NCBI RefSeq assembly: GCF_019021925.1
Contig: NZ_CP058990.1
Coordinates: 2,382,001 to 2,446,000, forward strand
Origin: Cellulophaga sp. HaHaR_3_176
GTDB lineage: Bacteria; Bacteroidota; Bacteroidia; Flavobacteriales; Flavobacteriaceae
Length of the DNA stretch: 64,000 bases
Direction: 5' to 3'
In this document: positions 54,195 to 63,088 of the stretch, piece after piece
How positions within the stretch are numbered: position 1 is the stretch's first letter
How the letters are laid out: every line of letters begins with the position of its first letter
Notes under the pieces: generated by a model
Seen by the model: only the letters and a program-made list of their open reading frames with translations
Database searches by the model: none
Told to the model about the DNA's origin: nothing
Translations under genes and position numbers: made by a program

Positions 54195-56327
54195 TTAAGC
54201 TGTTAAACCTTTTGCCGCTTTGATAACTTCTTCAGAAATATTAGAAGGAGTCTCAGCATAGTGTGAAAATTCCATTGTTGATGTAGCTCTACCTGAAGAC
54301 ATAGTTCTTAATGCCGTAACATAACCGAACATTTCCGATAATGGAACTTCACCTTTTATCACTTTAGCACCAGCTCTATCACTCATATTAGTAATAGTAC
54401 CCCTTCTTCTGTTTAAATCTCCAACAATATCACCCATGTTTTCCTCAGGTGTTAAAGCTTCAATTTTCATAACAGGTTCCATAATTACGGCTCCAGCAGC
54501 TTTACCAGCAGCTTTATAACCCATTTTAGCAGCTAATTCAAAAGAAAGTGCATCAGAATCGACAGGGTGAAAAGAACCATCTGTCAAAACAACCTTCATA
54601 CGATCCATTTCATAACCCGCTAAAGGACCAGCCTGCATTGCAGATGTAAACCCTTTTTGAACAGCAGGAATAAATTCCTTAGGAATACGACCACCTTTAA
54701 TTTGATCAACAAACTGTAAACCAGTTCCTTCGAAATCATCATCAGCAGGACCCATTTCAAATACAATATCACCAAACTTACCACGACCACCAGATTGCTT
54801 CTTGTAAGTTTCCCTATGACTAGCCGTTTTAGTTAAAGCTTCCTTATACTCAACCTGAGGCTGACCTTGACTTACTTCAACTTTAAATTCACGTCTTAAA
54901 CGATCTACAATAATATCTAAGTGAAGCTCACCCATACCCGATATAATTGTTTGACCAGAAGCCTCATCAGTTCTAGCTGTAAATGTAGGGTCTTCTTCAG
55001 AAAGTTTAGCCAAAGCCATTCCTAATTTATCAACATCTGCTTTAGTTTTAGGCTCTACAGCTATACCAATAACAGGATCAGGAAAGTCCATACTCTCTAA
55101 AACAATTGGATGCTTCTCAGAAGACAATGTGTCACCAGTTTTAATATCCTTAAAACCTACAGCAGCACCTATATCTCCAGCCTCTATATAATCAATTGCG
55201 TTTTGCTTATTAGCATGCATTTGATAAATTCTAGAAATACGCTCTTTATTACCAGAACGATTATTTAAAACATAAGAACCCGCATCTAATCTACCAGAAT
55301 ACGCTCTAAAAAATGCTAAACGACCAACAAACGGATCAGTTGCAATTTTAAAAGCTAAAGCAGCAAACGGCTCCTTAACATCTGGCTTTCTAGTGATTGG
55401 CAATTCAGTATCAGGATCTGTACCCGTAATTGCTTCCTTATCCAAAGGAGAAGGCAAGTAACGACAAACAGCATCTAACAAAAACTGAACACCTTTATTT
55501 TTAAATGACGAACCACAAATCATAGGTATGATACTCATATCCATAACCGCAGCCCTTAAAGCAGCATGCACCTCATCTTCCGTAATAGAGTTTTCATCTT
55601 CGAAAAATTTCTCCATCAAAGTATCATCATATTCAGCAACTGCCTCAATAAGATTAGCTCTATACTCTCTAACTTCTGCCTTCATTTCTTCAGGAATATC
55701 AACTACATCAAAAGTTGCCCCAAAGTTATCTTCATGCCATATAATAGCTCTATTTTTAACTAAATCAACGACACCTCTAAAGTCCGCTTCATCACCTATC
55801 GGTAAAACTATTGGAACAGCATTTGATTTCAACATCTCTTTGATTTGCTTACAAACCATTAAAAAGTTAGAACCCTGTCTATCCATTTTATTCACAAAGC
55901 CCATTCTTGGAACTTTGTAATTATCAGCAAGTCTCCAGTTAGTTTCAGACTGAGGCTCTACACCATCAACCGCACTAAACAAGAAAACTAAACCATCAAG
56001 AACACGTAAAGAACGGTTTACTTCAACCGTAAAATCAACGTGGCCAGGAGTATCAATAATATTAAAGTGATACGGCTTAGTTTCATCAATTTTCTCCCCA
56101 TTTTTCATTGGAAAATTCCAAGTACATGTAGTAGCCGCAGAAGTAATTGTAATACCACGCTCTTGCTCCTGCTCCATCCAATCCATCGTAGCAGCACCAT
56201 CATGCACTTCTCCAATTTTATGACTTACACCCGTATAAAATAATATACGTTCAGTTGTTGTTGTTTTTCCCGCATCAATATGAGCAGCAATACCTATATT
56301 TCTAGTAAATTTTAAATCTCTTGACAT
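54195..56327 (-). CDS. fusA: Elongation factor G
   Basis: 710-residue GTPase that drives translocation. G1 [19 protein letters not shown], effector [12 protein letters not shown]3 [13 protein letters not shown]4 [10 protein letters not shown]; domain IV and V complete at the C terminus. 9 bases after rpsG. A full-length canonical protein, not the paralogous EF-G2 form. Confidence 0.98.
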   Translation of the reverse strand: MSRDLKFTRNIGIAAHIDAGKTTTTERILFYTGVSHKIGEVHDGAATMDWMEQEQERGITITSAATTCTWNFPMKNGEKIDETKPYHFNIIDTPGHVDFTVEVNRSLRVLDGLVFLFSAVDGVEPQSETNWRLADNYKVPRMGFVNKMDRQGSNFLMVCKQIKEMLKSNAVPIVLPIGDEADFRGVVDLVKNRAIIWHEDNFGATFDVVDIPEEMKAEVREYRANLIEAVAEYDDTLMEKFFEDENSITEDEVHAALRAAVMDMSIIPMICGSSFKNKGVQFLLDAVCRYLPSPLDKEAITGTDPDTELPITRKPDVKEPFAALAFKIATDPFVGRLAFFRAYSGRLDAGSYVLNNRSGNKERISRIYQMHANKQNAIDYIEAGDIGAAVGFKDIKTGDTLSSEKHPIVLESMDFPDPVIGIAVEPKTKADVDKLGMALAKLSEEDPTFTARTDEASGQTIISGMGELHLDIIVDRLRREFKVEVSQGQPQVEYKEALTKTASHRETYKKQSGGRGKFGDIVFEMGPADDDFEGTGLQFVDQIKGGRIPKEFIPAVQKGFTSAMQAGPLAGYEMDRMKVVLTDGSFHPVDSDALSFELAAKMGYKAAGKAAGAVIMEPVMKIEALTPEENMGDIVGDLNRRRGTITNMSDRAGAKVIKGEVPLSEMFGYVTALRTMSSGRATSTMEFSHYAETPSNISEEVIKAAKGLTA

Positions 56328-56336
56328 TTCTGATAA

Positions 56337-56813
56337 TTAAAATCTAAAGTGAGAGAAAGCCTTGTTAGCCTCTGCCATTTTGTGAGTATCTGTTCTTTTC
56401 TTGACTGCAGCACCCTCTTCTTTAGCAGCTGCTAGTATTTCACCAGCTAACTTCTGTGACATAGCTTTTTCATTTCTCTTACGAGAAAAACTAATTAACC
56501 ACTTCATAGCTGTTGATATTTTTCTATCCGGTCTAATTTGCATAGGAATCTGGAATGTAGCACCCCCAACTCTTCTACTTCTAACCTCTACATGAGGCAT
56601 AACATTAGAAAGAGCATCTTTCCAAATCTCTAAAGCCGTCTTTTCTTCGTCTGTTTTCTTTTCCTCTACAATATCAATTGCATCATAGAATACTTTGTAT
56701 GCTATAGACTTCTTACCATCCCACATCATCATGTTAACAAAACGCGTCACTAACTGATCATTAAATCTTGGATCCGGTAAAAGAGGTCTCTTCTTAGCCT
56801 GTTTTTTTCTCAT
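56337..56813 (-). CDS. rpsG: Ribosomal protein uS7
   Basis: 158 residues; nucleates the 30S head. [29 protein letters not shown] and [17 protein letters not shown] are diagnostic. 20 bases after rpsL. In E. coli S7 represses the str operon. Confidence 0.98.
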   Translation of the reverse strand: MRKKQAKKRPLLPDPRFNDQLVTRFVNMMMWDGKKSIAYKVFYDAIDIVEEKKTDEEKTALEIWKDALSNVMPHVEVRSRRVGGATFQIPMQIRPDRKISTAMKWLISFSRKRNEKAMSQKLAGEILAAAKEEGAAVKKRTDTHKMAEANKAFSHFRF

Positions 56814-56833
56814 TGTTTCTGTTTAAAGCTTGA

Positions 56834-57208
56834 TTACTTCTTAGGTCTTTTAGCACCATACTTAGATCTACGTTGAGTTCTCCCAGCAACACCTGCTGTA
56901 TCCAAAGCACCTCTAACGATATGATACCTAACACCTGGTAAATCTTTAACTCTTCCGCCCCTTACTAATACTATCGAGTGCTCTTGAAGATTATGTCCTT
57001 CTCCAGGGATGTATGCATTTACTTCCTTACCATTCGTCAACCTAACCCTTGCAACTTTACGCATTGCAGAATTTGGTTTTTTAGGCGTCGTAGTGTAAAC
57101 ACGAGTACAAACCCCTCTTCTTTGAGGACAAGAATCCAAAGCAGCCGATTTACTCTTCTTAGTAATCGTGGCCCTTCCTTTTCTTACTAATTGTGAAATT
57201 GTTGGCAT
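56834..57208 (-). CDS. rpsL: Ribosomal protein uS12
   Basis: 124 residues at the decoding centre, target of streptomycin resistance mutations. [56 protein letters not shown]. The lysine after TTP (wild-type position) is present. First gene of the cluster, 47 bases from the -7 box of its promoter. Confidence 0.98.
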   Translation of the reverse strand: MPTISQLVRKGRATITKKSKSAALDSCPQRRGVCTRVYTTTPKKPNSAMRKVARVRLTNGKEVNAYIPGEGHNLQEHSIVLVRGGRVKDLPGVRYHIVRGALDTAGVAGRTQRRSKYGAKRPKK

Positions 57209-57235
57209 ACTATAATTGTATCTTATATATAACTT

Positions 57236-57251
57236 ACCCTATTTTAAGGGT
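57236..57251 (-). other. Hairpin at the extreme 5' end of the str-cluster mRNA
   Basis: ACCCT (57236-57240) and AGGGT (57247-57251) pair around a 6-base loop, about at the predicted transcription start and about 27 bases upstream of rpsL. It could stabilise the mRNA or take part in autoregulation. Confidence 0.4.
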
Positions 57252-57254
57252 CGG

Positions 57255-57284
57255 CAAATGTAGTGATTATTACTTACAATTCAA
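57255..57284 (-). promoter_or_regulatory. Promoter of the ribosomal protein cluster
   Basis: On the coding strand TTG (57282-57284), 19 bases, then TACATTTG (57255-57262). Both boxes fit the Bacteroidetes primary sigma consensus (TTG, 17-23 bases, TAnnTTTG) exactly, the best promoter in the window. It lies in the 334-base divergent spacer upstream of the SusC gene. Confidence 0.85.
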
Positions 57285-57430
57285 ACACTCAAGCATTTAT
57301 TTTAAAAAATAGTTTAAAACTCGTAAAGAAAATAAGTTTTGAAAAAAGAACATTACGCCGATTTGCATAATAATAATTTAGGATGCTCTAAATTAATAAT
57401 ACAGCAAAATAAAACTGTCAAAAAAGAGAA

Positions 57431-57458
57431 TTAACAATCCATTAACAGTCCTTTAACA
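57431..57458 (+). promoter_or_regulatory. Three helically phased TTAACA repeats upstream of the SusC gene
   Basis: TTAACA occurs at 57431-57436, 57442-57447 and 57453-57458, exactly 11 bases apart, so all on one face of the DNA. They sit 85-112 bases upstream of the SusC start codon. Candidate activator binding site for the uptake operon. The rest of the 57209-57542 spacer holds the ribosomal promoter described above and no gene; no clear -7 box for the SusC gene was found (nearest: a degenerate TTTCG near 57510). Confidence 0.5.
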
Positions 57459-57542
57459 AGTTCATAAAATATTCTTAATTTTTATTAGGAATATTAACTT
57501 CTAATTAAGACTTTCGCTTTAACTAATTCAAATAAATTAATA

Positions 57543-60500
57543 ATGAAAACAAATTTAAAAGGAATTTTCACGCTTCTTTTAGCGTTTGTTGTGCATTTAA
57601 CATTTGCGCAAGAAAAAACAATTTCCGGTACGGTCTCAGACCAAGATGGCCTCCCTCTACCCGGTGTAAACATCTTAGTAGTTGGAACATCTAACGGTAC
57701 TCAAACTGATTTTGATGGAAACTATACTATCAAAGCTGATACGGGCACAACAATCTTATTTTCCTATGTTGGACAAAAAGATAATAAAGTGGTTGTAGGT
57801 TCTAGCTCAACTATTAATATTCAAATGACTGAGGATGCCGAAGCACTTGAAGAAGTTGTTGTTACCGCTTTAGGTATCAAAAAAGCTGAAAAATCGATTG
57901 GTTATGCTGTTCAAAATGTTAAAGGTGATGATATCGCTCAATCACGAGAAGCTAACTTAGTAAATGCATTAAGTGGTAAAGTTGCTGGTGTACAAATTAC
58001 TAATAGTAGTGGTGCAGCGGGAGCATCTTCACGTATTGTTCTTCGTGGAGCTTCTTCTATTACAGGAAATAATCAACCATTATTTATTATAGATGGTATT
58101 CCTATAGATAACAGTAACCAAGGTGATGCTGACGCATTTGGTGGAATTGATTTACCAAATGGAGCTGCTGATATTAACCCTGATGACATAGCATCTGTTT
58201 CTGTTTTAAAAGGACCTAATGCAGCTGCTATATATGGATTAAGAGCATCTAATGGTGTAATTGTAATTACAACAAAAAGAGGGACAAAAGGAAAAGCTTT
58301 AGGAGTTACGATTAGTAGCTCAGTAAGCTTCGAAAACCCACTTCTTTTACCAAGTTTTCAAAATTCATACGGACAAGGTAATGTTACTAATAACTTTGAC
58401 TGGATAGATGGAACAAATGGAAATGGTGGTGTGGATGAAAGCTGGGGCCCTCCAACTGATGTTGGATTAGAATTTGTTCAGTGGAATTCTTATACTGTAG
58501 ATGGAGCTCCATTACCATGGGTATCTCAACCAAATAACGTTAAGGACTTTTACCAAACAGGTGTTAGCTTAAATAATAACGTTTCTTTAAGTGGTGGTAG
58601 CGAAAAATCATCTTTCAGACTTTCTTTTTCTGGTTTTGACCAAAAAGGTATGGTTCCATTTACTGATTTCAAACGTTATACAGTTGGTGGTAACTTCACT
58701 CACGAATTATCTTCCGCAATAAGCGCAGGTTTAAATGTAAGATACATAAAATCAGGAAGTGACAATGTAGTAACTCAAGGGTATAGCAATGACAACCCTA
58801 CACAACAGATTAATGGTTTCGCAGGTAGAAACGTTGATTTTTCTGCATTACAAGACTGGCGTAATCTGCCACTTGCAGCAGTAGGTACAAATGCAGAAGG
58901 AACTCCAATAAACTGGAATACAGTTTACCAAAACAATGTTTACTGGCAATTAGAAACTAATACGAATGCTTTTAATAAAGATAGAGTTATTGGTGGTGCT
59001 AATGTATCTGTTAATCTTACTGATAAATTAACGGTAACTGGTAGAACAGGTATTGACTACTGGACATCTAATGTAACTGTTAAAAGAGCTCAAGGAAGTA
59101 ATGCTGACCCTGAAGGAAGATTTAGCCTTGATACTCAATCAAGATATGAGATTAACTCTGAAGCTCTATTTTCATATAGTACAGAGATAAATGACGATTT
59201 TGATTTATCTTTAAATGTTGGTGGAAATAGTTTAGTCCGCACATTTGACCGTGTACAGATGGAAGCTCCTCAATTAGAACTTCCTGGAATATATAATATC
59301 AATAATGTGAAGTCAGGTATTACACCTGTAATTTCTAATTACACTAGTGAACAAAGAATTAATAGTGTATACGGTTTCGGACAATTAGGTTATAAAAACA
59401 TGTTGTTTTTAGACTTTACTGCAAGAAATGATTGGGCTAGTATTTTACCTGTTAATAATAATTCATTTTTCTATCCTTCAGCAACACTTAGTGCTGCTTT
59501 AAATGATATATTCAAGATGCCTAAAGATAAAGTATCTCTTTTAAAACTTAGAGGTGGATGGGCTCAAGTTGGTAGTACAGGAGTATTAGATCCTTACCAA
59601 TTACAACCGGTATATCAATTTAGCGACACCCCTTTTGGAAGTACATCTTTAGCATTTTTCCCTAGTTCATTAAACAACCCTAACATTGGTCCTGAAACTA
59701 CAACCAGTATCGAGGCTGGTATAGATTTAAGATTGTTTAAAAACAGATTAAGATTTGATGCTACATATTATGACTCTACCAGTGAGGATTTAATTGTTGA
59801 TGTACTTGTTAGTGGATCAAGTGGTATTACTTCTACAATTCAAAACATTGGAGAACTAAACAATAAAGGTATTGAAATACAATTAGGAGGTACCTTAGTA
59901 AGGACTGATAATTTATCTGTAGATTTAGATTTAAACTTCGGAAAAAACAACAACAAAGTTGTTTCTCTTGGAGATAATTTAGAAACTTTAGTTATAGGTT
60001 CTCAATGGAATGTAAATACAGAAGCTAGAGTTGGCTTACCATATGGCTCTTTATTTGGCCCTGCTTTTGAAAGAAGTCCTGATGGTGAAGTAGTTTACGT
60101 TAATGGACTACCTCAGATTGCTGATGAAAATAAAGTTTTAGGTGATATTCAACCTGACTGGACTGGTGGTGCTAATTTAACTGTAAATTATAAAAACTTC
60201 AGTTTTGGAGCTCTTGTTGATGCTAAAATTGGAGGTGACATTTACTCTATTACAAATACTTGGGGTAGATACGGTGGTATATTAGAAGAAACATTAATTG
60301 GTAGAGAGACAGGTGTAGTTGGCGATGGTGTTAAACTAAACTCAGAAGGTGTTTATGTACCTAATGATGTTGTTGTATCTGCTAAACAATATAATCAAAA
60401 TGCTTTTAGTAATTCAATTGCTGAAAGTTCTGTTTTTGATGCTTCTTATGTTAAATTAAGACAAGTATCTGTAGGCTATAGCATACCTAGTAAAATGCTT

Positions 60501-60686
60501 TCAAATACACCTTTACAGTCATTAACATTTTCTGTAGTTGGTCGTAACTTAGCAATTTTACATAAAAATGCTCCACATATTGATCCTGAAAGTGCTTTTA
60601 GTGATTCAAATGCAAGTCAAGGACTAGAGTCTGGACAAATACCTTCTGCACGCAGCGTTGGTTTTAATATTAATGCTAAATTCTAA
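57543..60686 (+). CDS. SusC/RagA-family TonB-linked outer-membrane protein
   Basis: 1047 residues. Signal peptide MKTNLKGIFTLLLAFVVHLTFAQ, then a carboxypeptidase-D regulatory-like domain (GTVSDQDGLPLPGVNILVVG...) at about 28-105. A TonB-dependent plug follows (EEVVVTALG, GKVAGVQI, SRIVLRGASSITGNNQP, PLFIIDGIPIDN), then the 22-strand barrel. The C terminus ends FNINAKF. It pairs with the SusD gene, 8 bases downstream, to import a polymer or oligomer, probably glycan or peptide. The substrate cannot be inferred. Confidence 0.95.
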   Translation: MKTNLKGIFTLLLAFVVHLTFAQEKTISGTVSDQDGLPLPGVNILVVGTSNGTQTDFDGNYTIKADTGTTILFSYVGQKDNKVVVGSSSTINIQMTEDAEALEEVVVTALGIKKAEKSIGYAVQNVKGDDIAQSREANLVNALSGKVAGVQITNSSGAAGASSRIVLRGASSITGNNQPLFIIDGIPIDNSNQGDADAFGGIDLPNGAADINPDDIASVSVLKGPNAAAIYGLRASNGVIVITTKRGTKGKALGVTISSSVSFENPLLLPSFQNSYGQGNVTNNFDWIDGTNGNGGVDESWGPPTDVGLEFVQWNSYTVDGAPLPWVSQPNNVKDFYQTGVSLNNNVSLSGGSEKSSFRLSFSGFDQKGMVPFTDFKRYTVGGNFTHELSSAISAGLNVRYIKSGSDNVVTQGYSNDNPTQQINGFAGRNVDFSALQDWRNLPLAAVGTNAEGTPINWNTVYQNNVYWQLETNTNAFNKDRVIGGANVSVNLTDKLTVTGRTGIDYWTSNVTVKRAQGSNADPEGRFSLDTQSRYEINSEALFSYSTEINDDFDLSLNVGGNSLVRTFDRVQMEAPQLELPGIYNINNVKSGITPVISNYTSEQRINSVYGFGQLGYKNMLFLDFTARNDWASILPVNNNSFFYPSATLSAALNDIFKMPKDKVSLLKLRGGWAQVGSTGVLDPYQLQPVYQFSDTPFGSTSLAFFPSSLNNPNIGPETTTSIEAGIDLRLFKNRLRFDATYYDSTSEDLIVDVLVSGSSGITSTIQNIGELNNKGIEIQLGGTLVRTDNLSVDLDLNFGKNNNKVVSLGDNLETLVIGSQWNVNTEARVGLPYGSLFGPAFERSPDGEVVYVNGLPQIADENKVLGDIQPDWTGGANLTVNYKNFSFGALVDAKIGGDIYSITNTWGRYGGILEETLIGRETGVVGDGVKLNSEGVYVPNDVVVSAKQYNQNAFSNSIAESSVFDASYVKLRQVSVGYSIPSKMLSNTPLQSLTFSVVGRNLAILHKNAPHIDPESAFSDSNASQGLESGQIPSARSVGFNINAKF

Positions 60687-60694
60687 AAAATATT

Positions 60695-62146
60695 ATGAAA
60701 AATAAAAGTATAATACTTGTAGTTCTTTGTACTCTACTCACATTCTTCGTAGGTTGTGATAGGGATTTCGAAGAAGTTAACTTAAACCCTAACGACCCTA
60801 CAGAAGTTCCTGCAGATTTATTGTTAGGTAATCTTTTGTTCAATACAGCAAATGCACTATATTCTGTTCAAGCTTCAATTGACCAAGGAGCAGGATGGGC
60901 ACAACAAATGGCTAAAGTTCAGTATAATGACGAAATGCGTTACATACCAAGAGAAGGTACAATCCTAGGTGCTTGGAATAATTTCTATGTAGTTACAGCC
61001 TCTGATGGTAAAAAAATGGCTGACTTAGCTATAGAGCAAGACAATACCGCTATTCAAGGTGTAGCTTTAGTGATGCAAGCTTATGGTTTTTTAATGTTAA
61101 CCGATTTATTTGGTGATGTTCCATTTACTGAAGCTTTATCAGCTGAAGAAGGTAATACCTTAGCTGCTTACGATGAACAAGAAGTTGTTTATGCTGGATC
61201 AATAGCTTTCTTAGATCAAGCTATAGCATTACTTTCTTCAAGTTCAGATGAAATCAGTTCAAGTCAAGATTTAATTTATTCTGGTAATAAATCTTCTTGG
61301 ATCAAGTTTGCTGCCTCATTAAAATTTAGAGCTTTAATGCGCCAATCTGGTGTAGTTGATGTTTCTAGTCAATTACAACAATTAGTTAATAGTGGTAACT
61401 TATTCACTTCAAGAGATGATGAAGCTAAATTTCCATATTTAGAAGCAGATCCTAGTGCAAATCCATTATTCGAAACAGTAGATTTTGGTGGTAGAGGTGA
61501 ATATAAAATAAATCAAGTTTTAGTTGAGTATATGGATGGTACTAATGCTATTACAGATGCTAGACTTGCTGTTTATGCGGAACTTAATGATGACGATGAA
61601 TACAGAGGAAAACCTTCTGGATTATTAGATTTACCAAGTGATGAATTTGGTTACACTAATGTTTCTGATATTGGCGCTAAGTACTTAGATCCAACAGCTC
61701 CTGGTTACTTTGTTTCTTATACTGAATTACAATTTTTATTAGCAGAAGCTGCTAAAAAAGGATTTATCAGCGGAGGAGATGCTGCTGCTGAAGCTTACTA
61801 TTTAGCTGGTATAAGATCTTCTTTAGCAGAAAATGGAGTTGAAGATTCTTTCGACACTTATGTAGCTCAAGGTTCAGTAACTTATACTACAACTGCTGCA
61901 ATAGAAAAAATTGCTTTACAGAAATGGGTTGCTCTTTACGGACAAGGAATGGAAACATGGATTGAATGGAGAAGAACAGGTGTTCCTGAATTAACTCCAG
62001 CAATAGGAAGTACATTAGGCTCTATACCTGTAAGATTTACTTATCCAAATTTAGAATCATCATTAAACGGAACTAATTATGATGCTGCGGTTTCAAGTCA
62101 AGGTCCAGATGCATTAACAACCCCAGTTTGGTGGGATAACAATTAA
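60695..62146 (+). CDS. SusD/RagB-family nutrient-binding outer-membrane lipoprotein
   Basis: 483 residues. Lipoprotein signal with cysteine C21 (MKNKSIILVVLCTLLTFFVGC), followed by acidic DRDFEE, the surface-export type of Bacteroidetes lipoproteins. The alpha-helical TPR-like SusD fold is evident in ALVMQAYGFLMLTDLFGDVPFTEAL, SWIKFAASLKFRALMRQSG and GYFVSYTELQFLLAEAA. It matches the SusD-like 2 subgroup. It acts as lid of the SusC channel. Confidence 0.95.
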   Translation: MKNKSIILVVLCTLLTFFVGCDRDFEEVNLNPNDPTEVPADLLLGNLLFNTANALYSVQASIDQGAGWAQQMAKVQYNDEMRYIPREGTILGAWNNFYVVTASDGKKMADLAIEQDNTAIQGVALVMQAYGFLMLTDLFGDVPFTEALSAEEGNTLAAYDEQEVVYAGSIAFLDQAIALLSSSSDEISSSQDLIYSGNKSSWIKFAASLKFRALMRQSGVVDVSSQLQQLVNSGNLFTSRDDEAKFPYLEADPSANPLFETVDFGGRGEYKINQVLVEYMDGTNAITDARLAVYAELNDDDEYRGKPSGLLDLPSDEFGYTNVSDIGAKYLDPTAPGYFVSYTELQFLLAEAAKKGFISGGDAAAEAYYLAGIRSSLAENGVEDSFDTYVAQGSVTYTTTAAIEKIALQKWVALYGQGMETWIEWRRTGVPELTPAIGSTLGSIPVRFTYPNLESSLNGTNYDAAVSSQGPDALTTPVWWDNN

Positions 62147-62157
62147 AAAAAACAGAA

Positions 62158-63066
62158 ATGAAAAATATAAAATTTTTAACCTTAATTTTATTTCTAGCTT
62201 GTTTCGTACAATCATGCGATAATGACTTAGAAAAAAATGAATCTATAGTTCCTGAAGCTGTTGGTGGTTTGTTAACTGTAAACAATCAGGCAATATCTTA
62301 TGTTGCTGGCTCTGATGGGACTTACACTTCAACTGGAAGTGTTTATCAAGGTGATGTATCTACAACTAAGATTGATGTATATAAATCATTCAGTACAACT
62401 GATGCTGTTAGTAATGAAGTATTGTTAACTTCATTAGATATTGAGCAAAACAGTGGCGCTACAGTGCCTTACAGCTTTAGTTTCACTTATGAAGATTTAG
62501 CTAGTGATTTAACTCTTGAAGGTGCTCCGCTACCAGCAACAGATTCATCATTGAATATTGGAGATTTCTGGACACTTAAGTATGTTGCAACAACATCAGA
62601 AGGCACTGTTCATGAAAATTCAGTAATAACTAAGGTTGCTGTTGGTACTAGATACGCAGGTGTTTATACCGTTGTTGAAAGTGCTTATTGGAATTCTGGA
62701 AGTAGTCAAGGTGGATGGAATGGAGATGAAGTAATTATTGAATCTGTTGATGCTTCAATTTACAGACATGTAGGTTTAGGTGCCTTCCCTGAAAACGAAT
62801 ACTATTTTACTGTTAATAATGAAACAGGCGTTATCACTATTTTACCAACAGACCCTGAAGGAAATGCTGTTTTACTTAATGATTCTCCAATAATGACATG
62901 TGCTGGAGCTAATGCTTTCGAAAGTCTTATTTGTGATGATACTACTAACCTAGCAACACCTGATGATGTAAATGGTGAAGATCAATTACAATTTACGACA
63001 GGATACTTTAGAGGCGTAGGTGCTACAAGAGAATTTTACGAGAAATTGGTGAAAAAGGTTGACTAA
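62158..63066 (+). CDS. Surface lipoprotein of unknown function in the SusCD operon
   Basis: 302 residues. Signal with lipid cysteine C20 and acidic tail (DNDLEKNE). It is beta-rich and threonine/serine-rich with no named domain that I recognise. Its placement 11 bases after SusD resembles SusE/SusF or similar accessory binding proteins. Function is inferred from position only: probably substrate capture at the cell surface. Confidence 0.8.
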   Translation: MKNIKFLTLILFLACFVQSCDNDLEKNESIVPEAVGGLLTVNNQAISYVAGSDGTYTSTGSVYQGDVSTTKIDVYKSFSTTDAVSNEVLLTSLDIEQNSGATVPYSFSFTYEDLASDLTLEGAPLPATDSSLNIGDFWTLKYVATTSEGTVHENSVITKVAVGTRYAGVYTVVESAYWNSGSSQGGWNGDEVIIESVDASIYRHVGLGAFPENEYYFTVNNETGVITILPTDPEGNAVLLNDSPIMTCAGANAFESLICDDTTNLATPDDVNGEDQLQFTTGYFRGVGATREFYEKLVKKVD

Positions 63067-63088
63067 TTAATATCCAAAAAATACAAAA

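Noticed and set aside
55528..55920. 130-codon open frame antisense to fusA
   Set aside because: fusA is canonical on the other strand; the antisense product is serine/isoleucine-rich and unlike any family.
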